A stretch of DNA of 64,000 bases, from positions 2,170,001 to 2,234,000 of the forward strand of contig CP094685.1 of NCBI GenBank assembly GCA_022828425.1, written 5' to 3'. The notes beneath the pieces are model-generated. The model saw only the letters and a program-made list of their open reading frames with translations, searched no databases and was not told the origin of the DNA. Numbering within the stretch: position 1 is the first letter of the stretch; each line of letters opens with the position of its first letter. The stretch comes from Candidatus Thiothrix sulfatifontis (lineage in GTDB: Bacteria > Pseudomonadota > Gammaproteobacteria > Thiotrichales > Thiotrichaceae). The position numbers and the translations under genes were made by a program. This document shows, one piece after another, positions 11,680-20,898 of this stretch.

Positions 11680-11688
11680 TGCTATAAT
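11680..11688 (+). promoter_or_regulatory. Extended -10 promoter for the transglycosylase gene
   Basis: TGCTATAAT is an extended -10 (TG-n-TATAAT). The start of transcription would be near 11695, about 34 bases before the ATG at 11729. This also argues against the longer frame starting at 11639. No good -35 is visible, as is usual for extended -10 promoters. Confidence 0.55.
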
Positions 11689-11728
11689 GCGTTATATTAT
11701 TGGAACGCTAAAAGGAATCAGCCGCACC

Positions 11729-12898
11729 ATGCAGTATTTAAAAACCGTGTTGTTTACTATGGGAATGTTCTCAGGTGCAATCGTGCAAGCCGATTGTACC
11801 CCGCCGGATTTTAAGCGTTGGATGATAGATTTCCAGCAAGAAGCCACAGCCGCCGGTTTGCCCGCAGACGTACTAAAGAACCTCAAACCTGATTCCACTG
11901 TGATTAAGCGTGACCGTTCGCAGCAAGTGTTCGCTCAAGATTTCCTCACCTTTGCCACCAAGAAGGTCAGCGCGAACCGTTTGGGGTTGGGGCGCACGCA
12001 TCTAAAAAAACACGCGGCTTTGCTGAAGCGCATCGAGCGGGAATACGGCGTACCGGCTGAAATTTTGGTGGCGCTGTGGGGTTTGGAAACCGATTTTGGA
12101 GCAGTCACGGGCGATTTTTCCACGCTACGTTCGCTGGTGACGCTGGCACACGATTGCCGCCGCCCCGATATGTTTCGTGCTGAATTGCTCAGTGCATTGC
12201 AATTGGTGCAAAAAGGTGATTTGACCCCCGCAAAAATGCGTGGTGCTTGGGCAGGGGAGGTAGGGCAACTGCAATTCATGGCATCCAGTTATGACCGCTA
12301 TGCGGTGGATTTTGATGGCGATAAGCACCGTGATTTGATTCATTCCAGTGCCGATGCCTTGGCGTCTGCGGCGAATTTGCTCAAAGTTAATGGCTGGCAA
12401 GCGGGTGAACCTTGGCTCCAAGAGGTGAAAGTTCCCACCGAGATGGATTGGTCGCTGGCGCGTTTGAATAACCGTTTGCCGCTGGAAGATTGGGCGGTGC
12501 AAGGTGTCCAAGATGCCGATGGCAGCCCGTTAAGTGGCACTGGTGCGGCGGCTTTGTTGCTGCCGATGGGTAGACATGGCCCCGCATTCCTTGCCTTTCC
12601 GAATTTCGAGGTATTTCTGCAATGGAATGAATCAACGGTGTATGCCACGACTGCGGGCTATTTTGCCACGCGGTTGGCAGGTGCGCCGGTGCTGCGCCAA
12701 GGCAATGCGCCCGTTAATGTGTTATCAGTCGCGCAAACCCAACAGTTGCAAGCGAAATTGCAAGCACAGGGACAGGCTATTTCCAAAGTCGATGGCATTA
12801 TCGGTGAGGAAACCCGCGAAGCTGTGCGTCAGGTGCAACAAAAATTAGGGTTGCCGGTGGATGGCTACCCGGATACTGAATTGCTGGCACGTCTGTAA
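11729..12898 (+). CDS. MltB-type lytic murein transglycosylase with peptidoglycan-binding domain
   Basis: Periplasmic enzyme that cleaves peptidoglycan glycan strands to 1,6-anhydro-muramyl products. The 389 residues start with a signal peptide (about 1-22); AAAGGAAT ten bases upstream supports this start. The catalytic SLT_2 domain (about 25-310) has the Glu in LWGLETDFGA and the MltB-family GQLQFMASSYDRYAVDFDGD segment. The C-terminal domain (about 325-389, with KVDGIIGEETREAVRQVQQ) is PG_binding_1. The signal lacks a clear lipobox, so it may be soluble, unlike E. coli MltB. Confidence 0.93.
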   Translation: MQYLKTVLFTMGMFSGAIVQADCTPPDFKRWMIDFQQEATAAGLPADVLKNLKPDSTVIKRDRSQQVFAQDFLTFATKKVSANRLGLGRTHLKKHAALLKRIEREYGVPAEILVALWGLETDFGAVTGDFSTLRSLVTLAHDCRRPDMFRAELLSALQLVQKGDLTPAKMRGAWAGEVGQLQFMASSYDRYAVDFDGDKHRDLIHSSADALASAANLLKVNGWQAGEPWLQEVKVPTEMDWSLARLNNRLPLEDWAVQGVQDADGSPLSGTGAAALLLPMGRHGPAFLAFPNFEVFLQWNESTVYATTAGYFATRLAGAPVLRQGNAPVNVLSVAQTQQLQAKLQAQGQAISKVDGIIGEETREAVRQVQQKLGLPVDGYPDTELLARL

Positions 12899-12993
12899 TG
12901 CAGTAACATTACCCACCGCAAAATAGGTATACAGGTACGGCAACGGGTAACGCTTGCCGAGTTTATGGATAACATGCAATACGGTTAGTTTCA

Positions 12994-14169
12994 GTGGATA
13001 TACAACTTTCACAGCGCGTTGGGCGCGTCAAACCTTCGCCTACACTTGCCATCACCGCATTGGCAGCGCAGCTTAAAGCATCAGGCCGCGATATTATCGG
13101 TTTGGGAGCTGGCGAACCCGATTTTGATACGCCTGAGCACATTAAGCAGGCGGGGATCGAAGCCATTCAAACCGGCCAAACCCGCTATACAGCGGTAGAC
13201 GGTACACCTGCTTTGAAACAGGCGATTATCCGTAAATTCAAACGCGATAACGGCTTGGATTTCACCCCAAAACAGATTTTGGTGTCGTGCGGCGGCAAAC
13301 AGAGTTTTTATAACCTTTGCCAAGCGCTGCTGAATGCGGGGGATGAGGTGATTATTCCCGCGCCCTATTGGGTATCGTACCCCGATATGGTGTTATTAGC
13401 CGATGGCGTGCCGATCATTGTTGTGGCTGATCAAACAGAAAACTTCAAGCTATCCGCCGCCAAATTAGAAGCGGCGATTACCCAGAAAACGCGCTTATTT
13501 GTGATCAATAGCCCTTCAAACCCGACCGGGGTGGCGTATACGGGTGAAGAATTGGCAGCACTCGGTGAGGTATTGCGGCGTCACCCTCATGTCTTGATTG
13601 CGACTGACGACATGTACGAGCATGTGCTGTTTGAAGGCAGAAAGTTCGTCAATATTCTGAATGTTTGCCCGGATTTGTACGACCGTACCATTGTGTTAAA
13701 TGGGGTTTCCAAAGCTTACTCGATGACAGGCTGGCGGATTGGTTATGCAGGCGGCCCGGAAAAACTGATTGAGGCCATGACGATCATCCAGTCACAAAGC
13801 ACCTCGAATCCTACCTCGATTTCGCAATACGCGGCGGTGGTGGCCTTGGATGGCGATCAGGGTTTTATTCAAACCATGGTCAGCGCGTTTGAACAGCGCC
13901 ATGCGTTTGTGCTGAAAGCGTTTAATGCCATGGATGGGGTGGATTGTTTGCCAGCCGATGGCACGTTCTACAGTTTTCCGAACGTAGCAGGCATGATCCA
14001 GCGTTTGGGGCTGGAAAACGACACCGCTCTCGCCAGCTATTTGTTGGATAAAACCGGCGTGGCGGTAGTGCCGGGTTCGGCGTTCGGCCTAGACGGGCAT
14101 ATCCGCATTTCGTTTGCGACCAGCATGGCGAATCTGGAGAATGCCTTGGGGCGCATCGCTTCCGTTTAA
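12994..14169 (+). CDS. Class I PLP-dependent aspartate-type aminotransferase
   Basis: Cytoplasmic aminotransferase of 391 residues, subgroup I-gamma (AspC/AAT-like of Bacillus and Thermus type). The GTG at 12994 is the only sensible start, since an in-frame stop lies eight codons upstream. Cofactor Lys240 sits in GVSKAYSMTGWRIGY, the PLP-binding region includes NSPSNPTGV (172-180), and the C-terminal RISFA carries the substrate carboxylate-binding Arg. Aspartate plus 2-oxoglutarate is the most likely reaction; prephenate or other amino acids are possible in this subgroup. A hairpin terminator follows. Confidence 0.9.
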   Translation: MDIQLSQRVGRVKPSPTLAITALAAQLKASGRDIIGLGAGEPDFDTPEHIKQAGIEAIQTGQTRYTAVDGTPALKQAIIRKFKRDNGLDFTPKQILVSCGGKQSFYNLCQALLNAGDEVIIPAPYWVSYPDMVLLADGVPIIVVADQTENFKLSAAKLEAAITQKTRLFVINSPSNPTGVAYTGEELAALGEVLRRHPHVLIATDDMYEHVLFEGRKFVNILNVCPDLYDRTIVLNGVSKAYSMTGWRIGYAGGPEKLIEAMTIIQSQSTSNPTSISQYAAVVALDGDQGFIQTMVSAFEQRHAFVLKAFNAMDGVDCLPADGTFYSFPNVAGMIQRLGLENDTALASYLLDKTGVAVVPGSAFGLDGHIRISFATSMANLENALGRIASV

Positions 14170-14204
14170 TTTGCCAAGCAATTGGCAGCTAATAGTGGCT
14201 AATG

Positions 14205-14227
14205 AAGGGCGGGAAGTTCTCGCCCTT
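14205..14227. terminator. Hairpin between convergent genes
   Basis: AAGGGCG and CGCCCTT form the base of a stem with one mismatch further in and a short loop. It lies between the aminotransferase (+) and the small protein gene (-). The plus-strand copy is followed by TCTATTT, a weak T-rich run. It probably ends transcription of the aminotransferase and perhaps works in both directions. Confidence 0.55.
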
Positions 14228-14228
14228 T

Positions 14229-14501
14229 CTATTTGCCTGACACGGGGTATTGATTTTCTAAATGCGTCATGACCAAATCCTGCAAGATGATAAATTCGTC
14301 ATTTTGCAATAAATCTTTGTAGAGTTTGTTGCCCAATAATGTGCGCAATTTTTCGTACAAGTAGGGTAATTCAAAAGCTGTGTGTGCGGTGTTGTGCGTC
14401 ATCGTGGTGTTTTTCAAGCGTGCCTCAGCGGGTAGTGCTGTCAGTGACATTGCGATGAATAACGCGCCTAACACAACAACTTTGCGGTGTTGACTCAACA
14501 T
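14229..14501 (-). CDS. Small exported protein of unknown function
   Basis: I do not recognise the family. The start at 14501 gives 90 residues and is backed by GAGGGG nine bases upstream. An N-terminal signal peptide (MLSQHRKVVVLGALFIAMS, cleaved near AEA at about 24-26) precedes a short acidic, Leu- and Tyr-rich region that looks helical. There are no cysteines in the mature part. It stands alone with 145 bases to the next gene upstream on the same strand, so it is probably monocistronic. Confidence 0.65.
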   Translation of the reverse strand: MLSQHRKVVVLGALFIAMSLTALPAEARLKNTTMTHNTAHTAFELPYLYEKLRTLLGNKLYKDLLQNDEFIILQDLVMTHLENQYPVSGK

Positions 14502-14646
14502 AATAAGCCCCTCTATTGGTGTTCCAACCAAATCAGCGATTCCAATAAAAATTATTATTGCGCTGATTAGTCACATTGTGATGTGAGCAGGTTCACATTC
14601 ATAGAGGAAACTTTGCTTTTTATCAATAAACTTATGAATCTAGTGA

Positions 14647-15534
14647 TCAATCGCGGTAGCGGCGCACCAAGTCGGCATACGCATCAATCCGCCGGTCACG
14701 CAGGTAAGGCCACCAGCGTCTGACTTGCTCGGTGCGGTCTAAATCCAGGGTGACGACCAGTTCGGCAGGGGTGGCGGTATCGGCTTGTGCCAGCAATTCG
14801 CCTTGCCAGCCGACAATCATGCTCGACCCCCAAAATTGACTGCCTGCGGTTTGCCCGCTGGGGTCGCCTTCAAAGCCAATGCGATTGGCGCTTAATACCG
14901 GGATATTGTTGGCAACGGCGTGCGAGCGTTGAATCGTAATCCACGCTTCGCGCTGCCGTGCTTGCTCTTCTGGCGTATCTTGCGGGTTCCAGCCAATCGC
15001 AGTGGGGTAGAGCAGCAATTCTGCGCCAGCGAGTGCCATCAGCCGTGCGGCTTCGGGATACCACTGATCCCAACAGACCAACACGCCTAACGTTGCCAAG
15101 CGGGTTTTGATCGGGGTGAAACCCAGATCGCCGGGGGTAAAGTAGAATTTTTCGTAATAGCCGGGGTCATCGGGGATGTGCATTTTGCGGTACTTCCCCG
15201 CAATGCTGCCATCGGTATCCAGCACCACGGCAGTATTGTGATACAAGCCCGTGGCGCGTTTTTCAAACAAGGAACACACGATCACAATACCCAATTCGGC
15301 AGCGAGTGTACCCAAGGTGGCGGTGCTAGGGCCGGGGATGGTTTCGGCAAGATCAAAATAATCGGTGTCTTCGACTTGGCAGAAATACAGCCCGGTATGC
15401 AATTCCTGCAACATCACCAACTGTGCGCCTTGCGCAGCAGCGCGGCGAATTCCGGCGATGCTCTGTTCCAGATTGGCGGTGTAATCCGCCGTATTGCTGT
15501 GTTGCACCACGGCGACGCTTAATTGACGACTCAT
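14647..15534 (-). CDS. aguB: N-carbamoylputrescine amidase
   Basis: Nitrilase-superfamily enzyme that hydrolyses N-carbamoylputrescine to putrescine, CO2 and ammonia, the last step of the agmatine route. The catalytic triad is visible as E44 (MLQELHTG), K117 (KYRKMHIP) and C154 (LVCWDQWYPE). The PDDPGYYEKFYFTPGD segment is characteristic of AguB rather than other CN hydrolases. The 295 residues are normal for the family. Its start overlaps the aguA stop by four bases, so the two pathway steps are co-translated. Confidence 0.95.
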   Translation of the reverse strand: MSRQLSVAVVQHSNTADYTANLEQSIAGIRRAAAQGAQLVMLQELHTGLYFCQVEDTDYFDLAETIPGPSTATLGTLAAELGIVIVCSLFEKRATGLYHNTAVVLDTDGSIAGKYRKMHIPDDPGYYEKFYFTPGDLGFTPIKTRLATLGVLVCWDQWYPEAARLMALAGAELLLYPTAIGWNPQDTPEEQARQREAWITIQRSHAVANNIPVLSANRIGFEGDPSGQTAGSQFWGSSMIVGWQGELLAQADTATPAELVVTLDLDRTEQVRRWWPYLRDRRIDAYADLVRRYRD

Positions 15535-16574
15535 ACGCTAACGACCTCTTGCGGAATTTGCATGGTGATACAGTGGAGACTGCCGTTTTGGGCAATCAAC
15601 GCGCGGCAATCAATCGGGATAATTTCATGCTGCGGGAAGGCGGCTCGCATTTGTTCGATGGCGACCGGATCAAAACATTCATCGGCATACACGGGCAACA
15701 ATACCGCGCCATTAATGATCAGAAAGTTGACGTAACTGGCGGGCAAACGCCGCCCCTCTTCACAAATCGCTGCTGGCATGGGGATCGGGAACAGCCGGTA
15801 CGGTTCGCCATTGGCTTGGCGCAAGGCTTGCAATTCCGCTTGCATCGCTTGCAACGCGGGGTAATGCGAATCGGCTGAATCGCTGCAACTCATGTACACG
15901 ATACTCTCAGCGTCAGCAAAGCGTGCCAGCGTGTCGATGTGCGCATCGGTATCATCGCCTTCCAAATGCCCGTGTGCCAGCCATAAAATGCGGGTAACAC
16001 CGAGTGCTTGGCGCAATTCGGCTTCGATTGCGGTTCTATCCAATGTTGGGTTGCGGTTGGGGTTGAGCAGGCAAATTTCGGTGGTCAGCAACGTGCCTTG
16101 CCCATCCGTTTCGAGGCTGCCGCCTTCCATCACCAGCGTGTGCGCTTCCAAGGCATTGTGTTGCAGCAAGGGGAGCGCGGCGAGTTGTCGATTAACCGCA
16201 TTGTCTTGCGCCGCGCCGAATTTGCCGCCCCAAGCATTGAAGGTGAAATCCAGCAATAAGGGTTTGCCATCGCGCATCACGGTGATGAATCCGAAGTCCC
16301 GTGCCCACGTATCGTTGTAAGGAACTTGCACGAAATGTACCCGTTCTGGTCGGTAGGTTTGCGTGCTTAATACGGTGGCAATGTGTGCCTGATGCGGTGC
16401 ATCGTGACAGAGCAATAGCACGTTTTCGCGGTGGCTGATGGCACTGACGATTTCGGCGTAACAGGTTTCAGCAGCCTCCAGATTGTCTGCCCAGTCGGTG
16501 TTGGGGTGCGGCCATGCCAGTAAAACGCCCCATTGGGGATGCCATTCGGCGAGAAAGTCACGGTGTTGCATCAA
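15531..16574 (-). CDS. aguA: Agmatine deiminase
   Basis: Guanidino-group-modifying enzyme that turns agmatine into N-carbamoylputrescine and ammonia. The 347 residues contain the family landmarks MEGGSLETDGQGTLLTTE (aguA core), WLAHGHLEGDDTDAHID and the C-terminal catalytic Cys335 in SLHCITMQIP. It is upstream of aguB with a four-base overlap. Together they give the plant/bacterial agmatine route to putrescine; the arginine decarboxylase that would feed it is not in this window. Confidence 0.95.
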   Translation of the reverse strand: MMQHRDFLAEWHPQWGVLLAWPHPNTDWADNLEAAETCYAEIVSAISHRENVLLLCHDAPHQAHIATVLSTQTYRPERVHFVQVPYNDTWARDFGFITVMRDGKPLLLDFTFNAWGGKFGAAQDNAVNRQLAALPLLQHNALEAHTLVMEGGSLETDGQGTLLTTEICLLNPNRNPTLDRTAIEAELRQALGVTRILWLAHGHLEGDDTDAHIDTLARFADAESIVYMSCSDSADSHYPALQAMQAELQALRQANGEPYRLFPIPMPAAICEEGRRLPASYVNFLIINGAVLLPVYADECFDPVAIEQMRAAFPQHEIIPIDCRALIAQNGSLHCITMQIPQEVVSV

Positions 16575-16652
16575 GTTGGGTCACATCATTAATCAATAAA
16601 ACGGCGATTATACAAAGCTGTTTTGCGCAGGGCGACTGTTGTTTTCCCCCTA

Positions 16653-16676
16653 TTTGCTTGTAGCTATTTAAGCAAA
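16653..16676. promoter_or_regulatory. Inverted repeat upstream of the glutathione peroxidase gene
   Basis: TTTGCTT and AAGCAAA are perfect 7-bp arms with a 10-base spacer, 57 bases before the peroxidase ATG and in the divergent gap with aguA. The arrangement fits a dimeric regulator site. The protein that would bind it is unknown. Confidence 0.35.
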
Positions 16677-16732
16677 GTGCAACAAAGGTGGGACAATACT
16701 TGTATTTACCACTGTTAAGAGAGCAAATAATC

Positions 16733-17305
16733 ATGATTAAGCAAATTTTTGGCTTGGCAATTAGCCTGTTTGCCGCCAGTAGCGCAATGGCCGCACCCGT
16801 TGCCGGGCCTGCTACTGACAATGGTTGCCCCGCAGCACTGAATTTCACCTTGCGTGAATTGGGTTCGGATAAAGAAATCAATTTATGCGAAACCTATAAG
16901 GGCAAAGTTGTCATTATGGTGAACACCGCCAGCAAATGCGGTTTTACCCCGCAATTTGAAGGGCTGGAAAAGCTGTACAGCGATTACAAAGATCGCGGTT
17001 TGGTGGTGTTGGGCTTCCCTTCCAACGATTTTGCGCAACAAGACCCCGGTACGGAAAAAGAGATTAAGGATTTTTGCGAACAAACGTATTCAGTGAAGTT
17101 TCCGATGTTTGCGAAAACCCAAGTGACCAAAGATAACGCCTCTCCGATTTACAAAACCGTGGGTGAGATGGCGGGTGAATACCCTGCTTGGAATTTCCAT
17201 AAGTATGTGCTGAATACTAAAGGCGAGTTAATCGGCAGTTTTTCCAGCTTTGTAACCCCACAAAGTGATAAACTGGTGAAATTAATTGAAGCGAACTTGC
17301 CTTAA
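16733..17305 (+). CDS. Periplasmic glutathione peroxidase-family thiol peroxidase
   Basis: Reduces hydroperoxides through a cysteine thiol. The start at 16733 gives 190 residues beginning with a signal peptide (about 1-20, cleaved after AMA), so it should act in the periplasm. The peroxidatic Cys69 lies in NTASKCGFTPQ, and WNFHKYV carries the conserved Trp and Asn. The usual GFPCNQF segment reads GFPSNDFAQQ, a variant in which the Gln of the classical tetrad is replaced by Asp. A later Cys in DFCEQTY could be the resolving residue, so thioredoxin-like reductants are more likely than glutathione. Its stop shares one base with the next ATG. Confidence 0.9.
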   Translation: MIKQIFGLAISLFAASSAMAAPVAGPATDNGCPAALNFTLRELGSDKEINLCETYKGKVVIMVNTASKCGFTPQFEGLEKLYSDYKDRGLVVLGFPSNDFAQQDPGTEKEIKDFCEQTYSVKFPMFAKTQVTKDNASPIYKTVGEMAGEYPAWNFHKYVLNTKGELIGSFSSFVTPQSDKLVKLIEANLP

Positions 17306-18270
17306 TGCAGCATGAAGACAAAATCAAAATTGGGATTAGCGCTTGCTTGTTGGGTCAGCAAGTGCGTTTTGATGGCGGGCACAAGCATGACGGCTATATT
17401 ACCGGCACGCTTGGCTTGTATTTTGATTTTGTGCCGCTCTGCCCAGAAGTGGGTATCGGTTTGGGTGTGCCGCGCCCAACCCTGCATTTGGTGCGCAACG
17501 ACGGTTCGTTGCGTGCCGTCAATGTAAAAGACCCAACGATTGATCATACAGAGGCGTTATCCCGTTATTTTGAACAATCGCTACCGCAGTTAACCGGCAT
17601 CCACGGCTACATCCTCAAGAAAAATTCGCCCAGTTGCGGCATGGAACGGGTGAAAGTTTACACGATGGTGAAGCAGAATCTGCCGCCAGATCGCGATGGC
17701 GTTGGTATTTTTGCGCAGGCATTACGCGCAAAATTTCCCTTCCTACCTGTTGAGGAGGAAGGACGTTTGTGCGATCCGGTGCTGCGCGAAAATTTCATTG
17801 GGCGGATTTTTGTGTATCACCGCTGGCAGCAATTGTTGGCGGCAGGCTTAACGCCGGGCGATTTGGTTGATTTTCACGCTGATCACAAATACGTGCTGAT
17901 GGCGCACGATCAAGACAGTGCGCGTGAATTAGGGCAAATGGTCGCCCAAGTTGGGGTTGTAGACGATTTGCCCGCATTGGCAGCCGACTATTTCCGCTTA
18001 CTCATGACAACGTTGGCAAAACGGGTAACACGCGGGCAACACGCCAATGTGTTGATGCATTTGATGGGCTATTTGAAAGGCTGCATTGACGCGGCAGATC
18101 GGCAGGAAATGCTGGATACCATCCACCAATACAGGCACGGTTATGTGCCGTTAGTGGTGCCGATTACATTATTGAAACACCATTTCCGGCGACACCCGCA
18201 GCCTTACATTGAACGCCAACATTACCTGAATCCACACCCTAAAGAGCTGATGCTTAGGAACCAGTTGTAA
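17305..18270 (+). CDS. DUF523-DUF1722 fusion protein (YbgA-type)
   Basis: A two-domain protein of 321 residues. The N-terminal DUF523 half (about 1-160) has the conserved cysteine motifs SACLLG and KNSPSCG. The C-terminal DUF1722 half (about 190-315) has the family-typical HADHKYVLMAHD and Arg/His-rich end. The biochemical role is not firmly known; in related bacteria such proteins are often found near DNA photolyase genes, which is not the case here. It is translationally coupled to the peroxidase and its end overlaps recN (opposite strand) by 17 bases. Confidence 0.9.
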   Translation: MQHEDKIKIGISACLLGQQVRFDGGHKHDGYITGTLGLYFDFVPLCPEVGIGLGVPRPTLHLVRNDGSLRAVNVKDPTIDHTEALSRYFEQSLPQLTGIHGYILKKNSPSCGMERVKVYTMVKQNLPPDRDGVGIFAQALRAKFPFLPVEEEGRLCDPVLRENFIGRIFVYHRWQQLLAAGLTPGDLVDFHADHKYVLMAHDQDSARELGQMVAQVGVVDDLPALAADYFRLLMTTLAKRVTRGQHANVLMHLMGYLKGCIDAADRQEMLDTIHQYRHGYVPLVVPITLLKHHFRRHPQPYIERQHYLNPHPKELMLRNQL

Positions 18271-19924
18271 GCATCTCTTTTGCTAACGCCCGGGTCGCGG
18301 GTGTGATTTCCATTCCGCCAATCATGCGTGCCACTTCTTCCACGCGTTGTGCCTTGGTCAGATTCATAATGCCAGTGCTGGTGTATTCTGCCCCTTTGAT
18401 CTTGGTTACTTTGTAATGCTGGTGTGCTTGCGAGGCGACTTGCGGTAAATGCGTGACGCACAAGACTTGGCGATTCGTGCCGAGGTTGCGCAGTTGTTTG
18501 CCGACCACTTCGGCAATGCCGCCGCCAATGCCGGTATCCACTTCGTCAAAAATCAAGGCAGGCAGGGTAACTTTTTGCGCGGCAATCATTTGAATCGCGA
18601 GACTAATGCGCGAGAGTTCGCCGCCGGATGCGACTTTCATCAACGGTTTCAGCGGTTGACCGGGGTTGGCGCTGACGGTGAAGTCAATGCTATCCATGCC
18701 CGTTGCCTGAAAAGCATTGGCGGCATCGTGAACCACTTGAATCGCAAATTTGCCACCCTGCATTCCCAGTTGTTGCATGGCTTGCGAAACCCCGGCGGAA
18801 AGTTGTTGCGCAGCTTGCTGCCGCGCTTGGCTCAGCAGACTGGCTTGTTCGCGGTAAGTCTCAGTCGCCGCTTGTAATTGTTGTTCGAGCGCATCGAGGT
18901 CGTAATCGCCGCCGCCAAGTTGCGCCAATTCTTGCTGGATATGCGCTAAACGTGCGGGGAGTTCGGGCGGTTCGGTGCGGTATTTGCGGGCAAGGCTGCG
19001 AATGTCGGCAATGCGATTTTCGACCGCTTGCAGGCGTTCTGGGTCGAGATCAAGGCTTTCGGCGTAATCGCGCAATTGCGCAGCGGCTTCTTGCAGTTGA
19101 ATTTGGGCACTGGTGAGTAATTCTAGCGATGGCTCTAAGTGCGCATCGACCCGCACTTGTTGGGTGAGATCATGAATCAGGCGACCTAAAGCGGAACAGA
19201 GTGAAGGTTCGTCATCGTAGAGTTGCGCGTAGCCTTGCGCGGCAGTGGCACGGAGTTGAGCGGCATTGGCGAGGCGGTTGAGTTCTTCGTCAAGTTCGTC
19301 GGCTTCGTTGGGTTGCAAGGCGAGGGCTTCGAGTTCTCGCGATTGGAAACGCAATAAGTCAATACGTTCTTGGTGCTGCTGGTTTTGACTGCTTAACAAG
19401 GTGACGCGTTCGTGCAATTTTTTCCATGCTGACCATGCGCGGCGGGTGTTGTCCAGCAACGTATCGTTGTCGGCGAAAGCATCCAGCATCTGGCGTTGCG
19501 CGTCCTTTTTCATCAGCGACTGGTGTTCGTGCTGACCGTGGATGTCGACCAATTGTTCACCGAGTTCGCGCAATTGGGTGAGGTTGGCGGGGGAGCCGTT
19601 GATCCAGGCGCGTGATTTGCCTTGCGCAGAAATGACGCGGCGGAGGATGCAGGTGTCATCCGCGCCTTCCATGCCTTGCGCTTCCAGCCACACGCGAGCG
19701 GAAGGGGTTTGGGTAATGTCGACGCTCAGGGTGATTTCGGCTTTGTCTGCACCGTGGCGTACCGTGCTGCTGTCGGCTTTATCGCCAAGCACCAAGCCGA
19801 TGGCATCGAGCAGGATGGATTTGCCCGCGCCGGTTTCGCCGGTCAAGGCCGTCATGCCGGAATGCAGTTCGAGTTCCAGTGTGTCGATAATCGCAAAATC
19901 GCGGATGTGGATGTGTGTCAGCAT
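18254..19924 (-). CDS. recN: DNA repair protein RecN
   Basis: SMC-like ATPase acting in recombinational repair of double-strand breaks. It has the Walker A GETGAGKS at 29-36, a long central coiled coil (about 150-370, rich in Gln, Leu and Glu), and the C-terminal ABC signature ASGGELSRISLA followed by Walker B FDEVDTGIGG. At 556 residues it has normal length. It follows nadK with a three-base gap, so the two share a message. Confidence 0.96.
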   Translation of the reverse strand: MLTHIHIRDFAIIDTLELELHSGMTALTGETGAGKSILLDAIGLVLGDKADSSTVRHGADKAEITLSVDITQTPSARVWLEAQGMEGADDTCILRRVISAQGKSRAWINGSPANLTQLRELGEQLVDIHGQHEHQSLMKKDAQRQMLDAFADNDTLLDNTRRAWSAWKKLHERVTLLSSQNQQHQERIDLLRFQSRELEALALQPNEADELDEELNRLANAAQLRATAAQGYAQLYDDEPSLCSALGRLIHDLTQQVRVDAHLEPSLELLTSAQIQLQEAAAQLRDYAESLDLDPERLQAVENRIADIRSLARKYRTEPPELPARLAHIQQELAQLGGGDYDLDALEQQLQAATETYREQASLLSQARQQAAQQLSAGVSQAMQQLGMQGGKFAIQVVHDAANAFQATGMDSIDFTVSANPGQPLKPLMKVASGGELSRISLAIQMIAAQKVTLPALIFDEVDTGIGGGIAEVVGKQLRNLGTNRQVLCVTHLPQVASQAHQHYKVTKIKGAEYTSTGIMNLTKAQRVEEVARMIGGMEITPATRALAKEMLTTGS

Positions 19925-19927
19925 GGC

Positions 19928-20794
19928 TTACGGTTGCACTCCCCAATGCAGTTTTTCACGCAAAATATGGTAATAATCGTAGCTTTGCGGGTGTAACAAA
20001 CGTACTTTTTCTGGGCGGGTATGAATGCGCAAGGCATCGCCGGATTCTAGCTCAATATTGTTGTGCCCATCGAAAGAGACGCGGGCGGGAATATCGCGGT
20101 CTTCGCACAATTGAATGTCGATCACGCTTTGATTGCTGATGACCAAGGGGCGGTCACTCAGGGTATGGGGGCAAATCGGCACCAGTGCCAAGGCTTGTAG
20201 GGCCGGGTGCAAAATGGGGCCGCCACTGGAAAGTGCGTAGGCGGTTGAGCCGGTTGGCGTGGTAATAATAATGCCATCGGCGCGTTGGGTGTTTACAAAG
20301 TGTCCGTCAATGCGGGTGGTGAATTCGATCATGCGCACTTCATTGCGCACATGCAGCACCACGTCGTTGAGTGCTTCGCCGCTGCCGATGATTTCCTCTT
20401 CACGGATAACGTCGGCGTGGAGCACGAAACGGGCTTCTTCTTGGTATTGCCCCGCTAACATTTGTTCCAATTGGGTGAGCATTTCATCAGGTGAAATATC
20501 CACCAGAAAACCGACGCGCCCCAAGTTGATGCCAATCAGCGGCACTTGGTGATCGGCGACTAAACGCCCAGTGGAGAGCAATGTGCCGTCGCCGCCGACG
20601 ACAATGGCAAGATCAATTTGCCGCGCCAGCAGGTCGGAGGGCATGGTGGGCAAGCCTAAAATAATGCCTGCGTCACGGTCGCAATGGACGTGATAACCGC
20701 GTTCCAACAGGAATTCGTGCAACTGAAACAGCGTCTTATCGACGCGGGTATCGTTGGGTTTGGTAAACAGACCGATGTGAGAAAACGGGTTCAT
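19928..20794 (-). CDS. nadK: NAD kinase
   Basis: Phosphorylates NAD to NADP. The ATG at 20794 gives 288 residues starting MNPFSHIGLFTKPND, which matches the family start; the frame is open 57 bases further up. The catalytic GGDGT is at 67-71, with NLGRVGFL and the TPTGSTAY motif downstream. The pairing with recN and divergence from hrcA is a familiar gammaproteobacterial arrangement. Confidence 0.95.
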   Translation of the reverse strand: MNPFSHIGLFTKPNDTRVDKTLFQLHEFLLERGYHVHCDRDAGIILGLPTMPSDLLARQIDLAIVVGGDGTLLSTGRLVADHQVPLIGINLGRVGFLVDISPDEMLTQLEQMLAGQYQEEARFVLHADVIREEEIIGSGEALNDVVLHVRNEVRMIEFTTRIDGHFVNTQRADGIIITTPTGSTAYALSSGGPILHPALQALALVPICPHTLSDRPLVISNQSVIDIQLCEDRDIPARVSFDGHNNIELESGDALRIHTRPEKVRLLHPQSYDYYHILREKLHWGVQP

Positions 20795-20862
20795 AACCGA
20801 TGCTTGTGTGAGTAAAGTGGTAAGGCTGGCAAAGCTGGGAATAAAATGCAAGTTAAACAGGC

Positions 20863-20891
20863 TTGTATCTGTGATGCTTTGCCCCTATAAA
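20863..20891 (+). promoter_or_regulatory. Sigma-70 promoter of hrcA, probably giving a leaderless message
   Basis: TTGTAT at 20863-20868 and TATAAA at 20886-20891 are spaced by exactly 17 bases. Transcription would begin about seven bases past the -10, at or next to the A of the hrcA ATG at 20899. No Shine-Dalgarno sequence precedes that ATG. I saw no CIRCE element (TTAGCACTC-N9-GAGTGCTAA) here. Confidence 0.55.
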
Positions 20892-20898
20892 TGATGGC

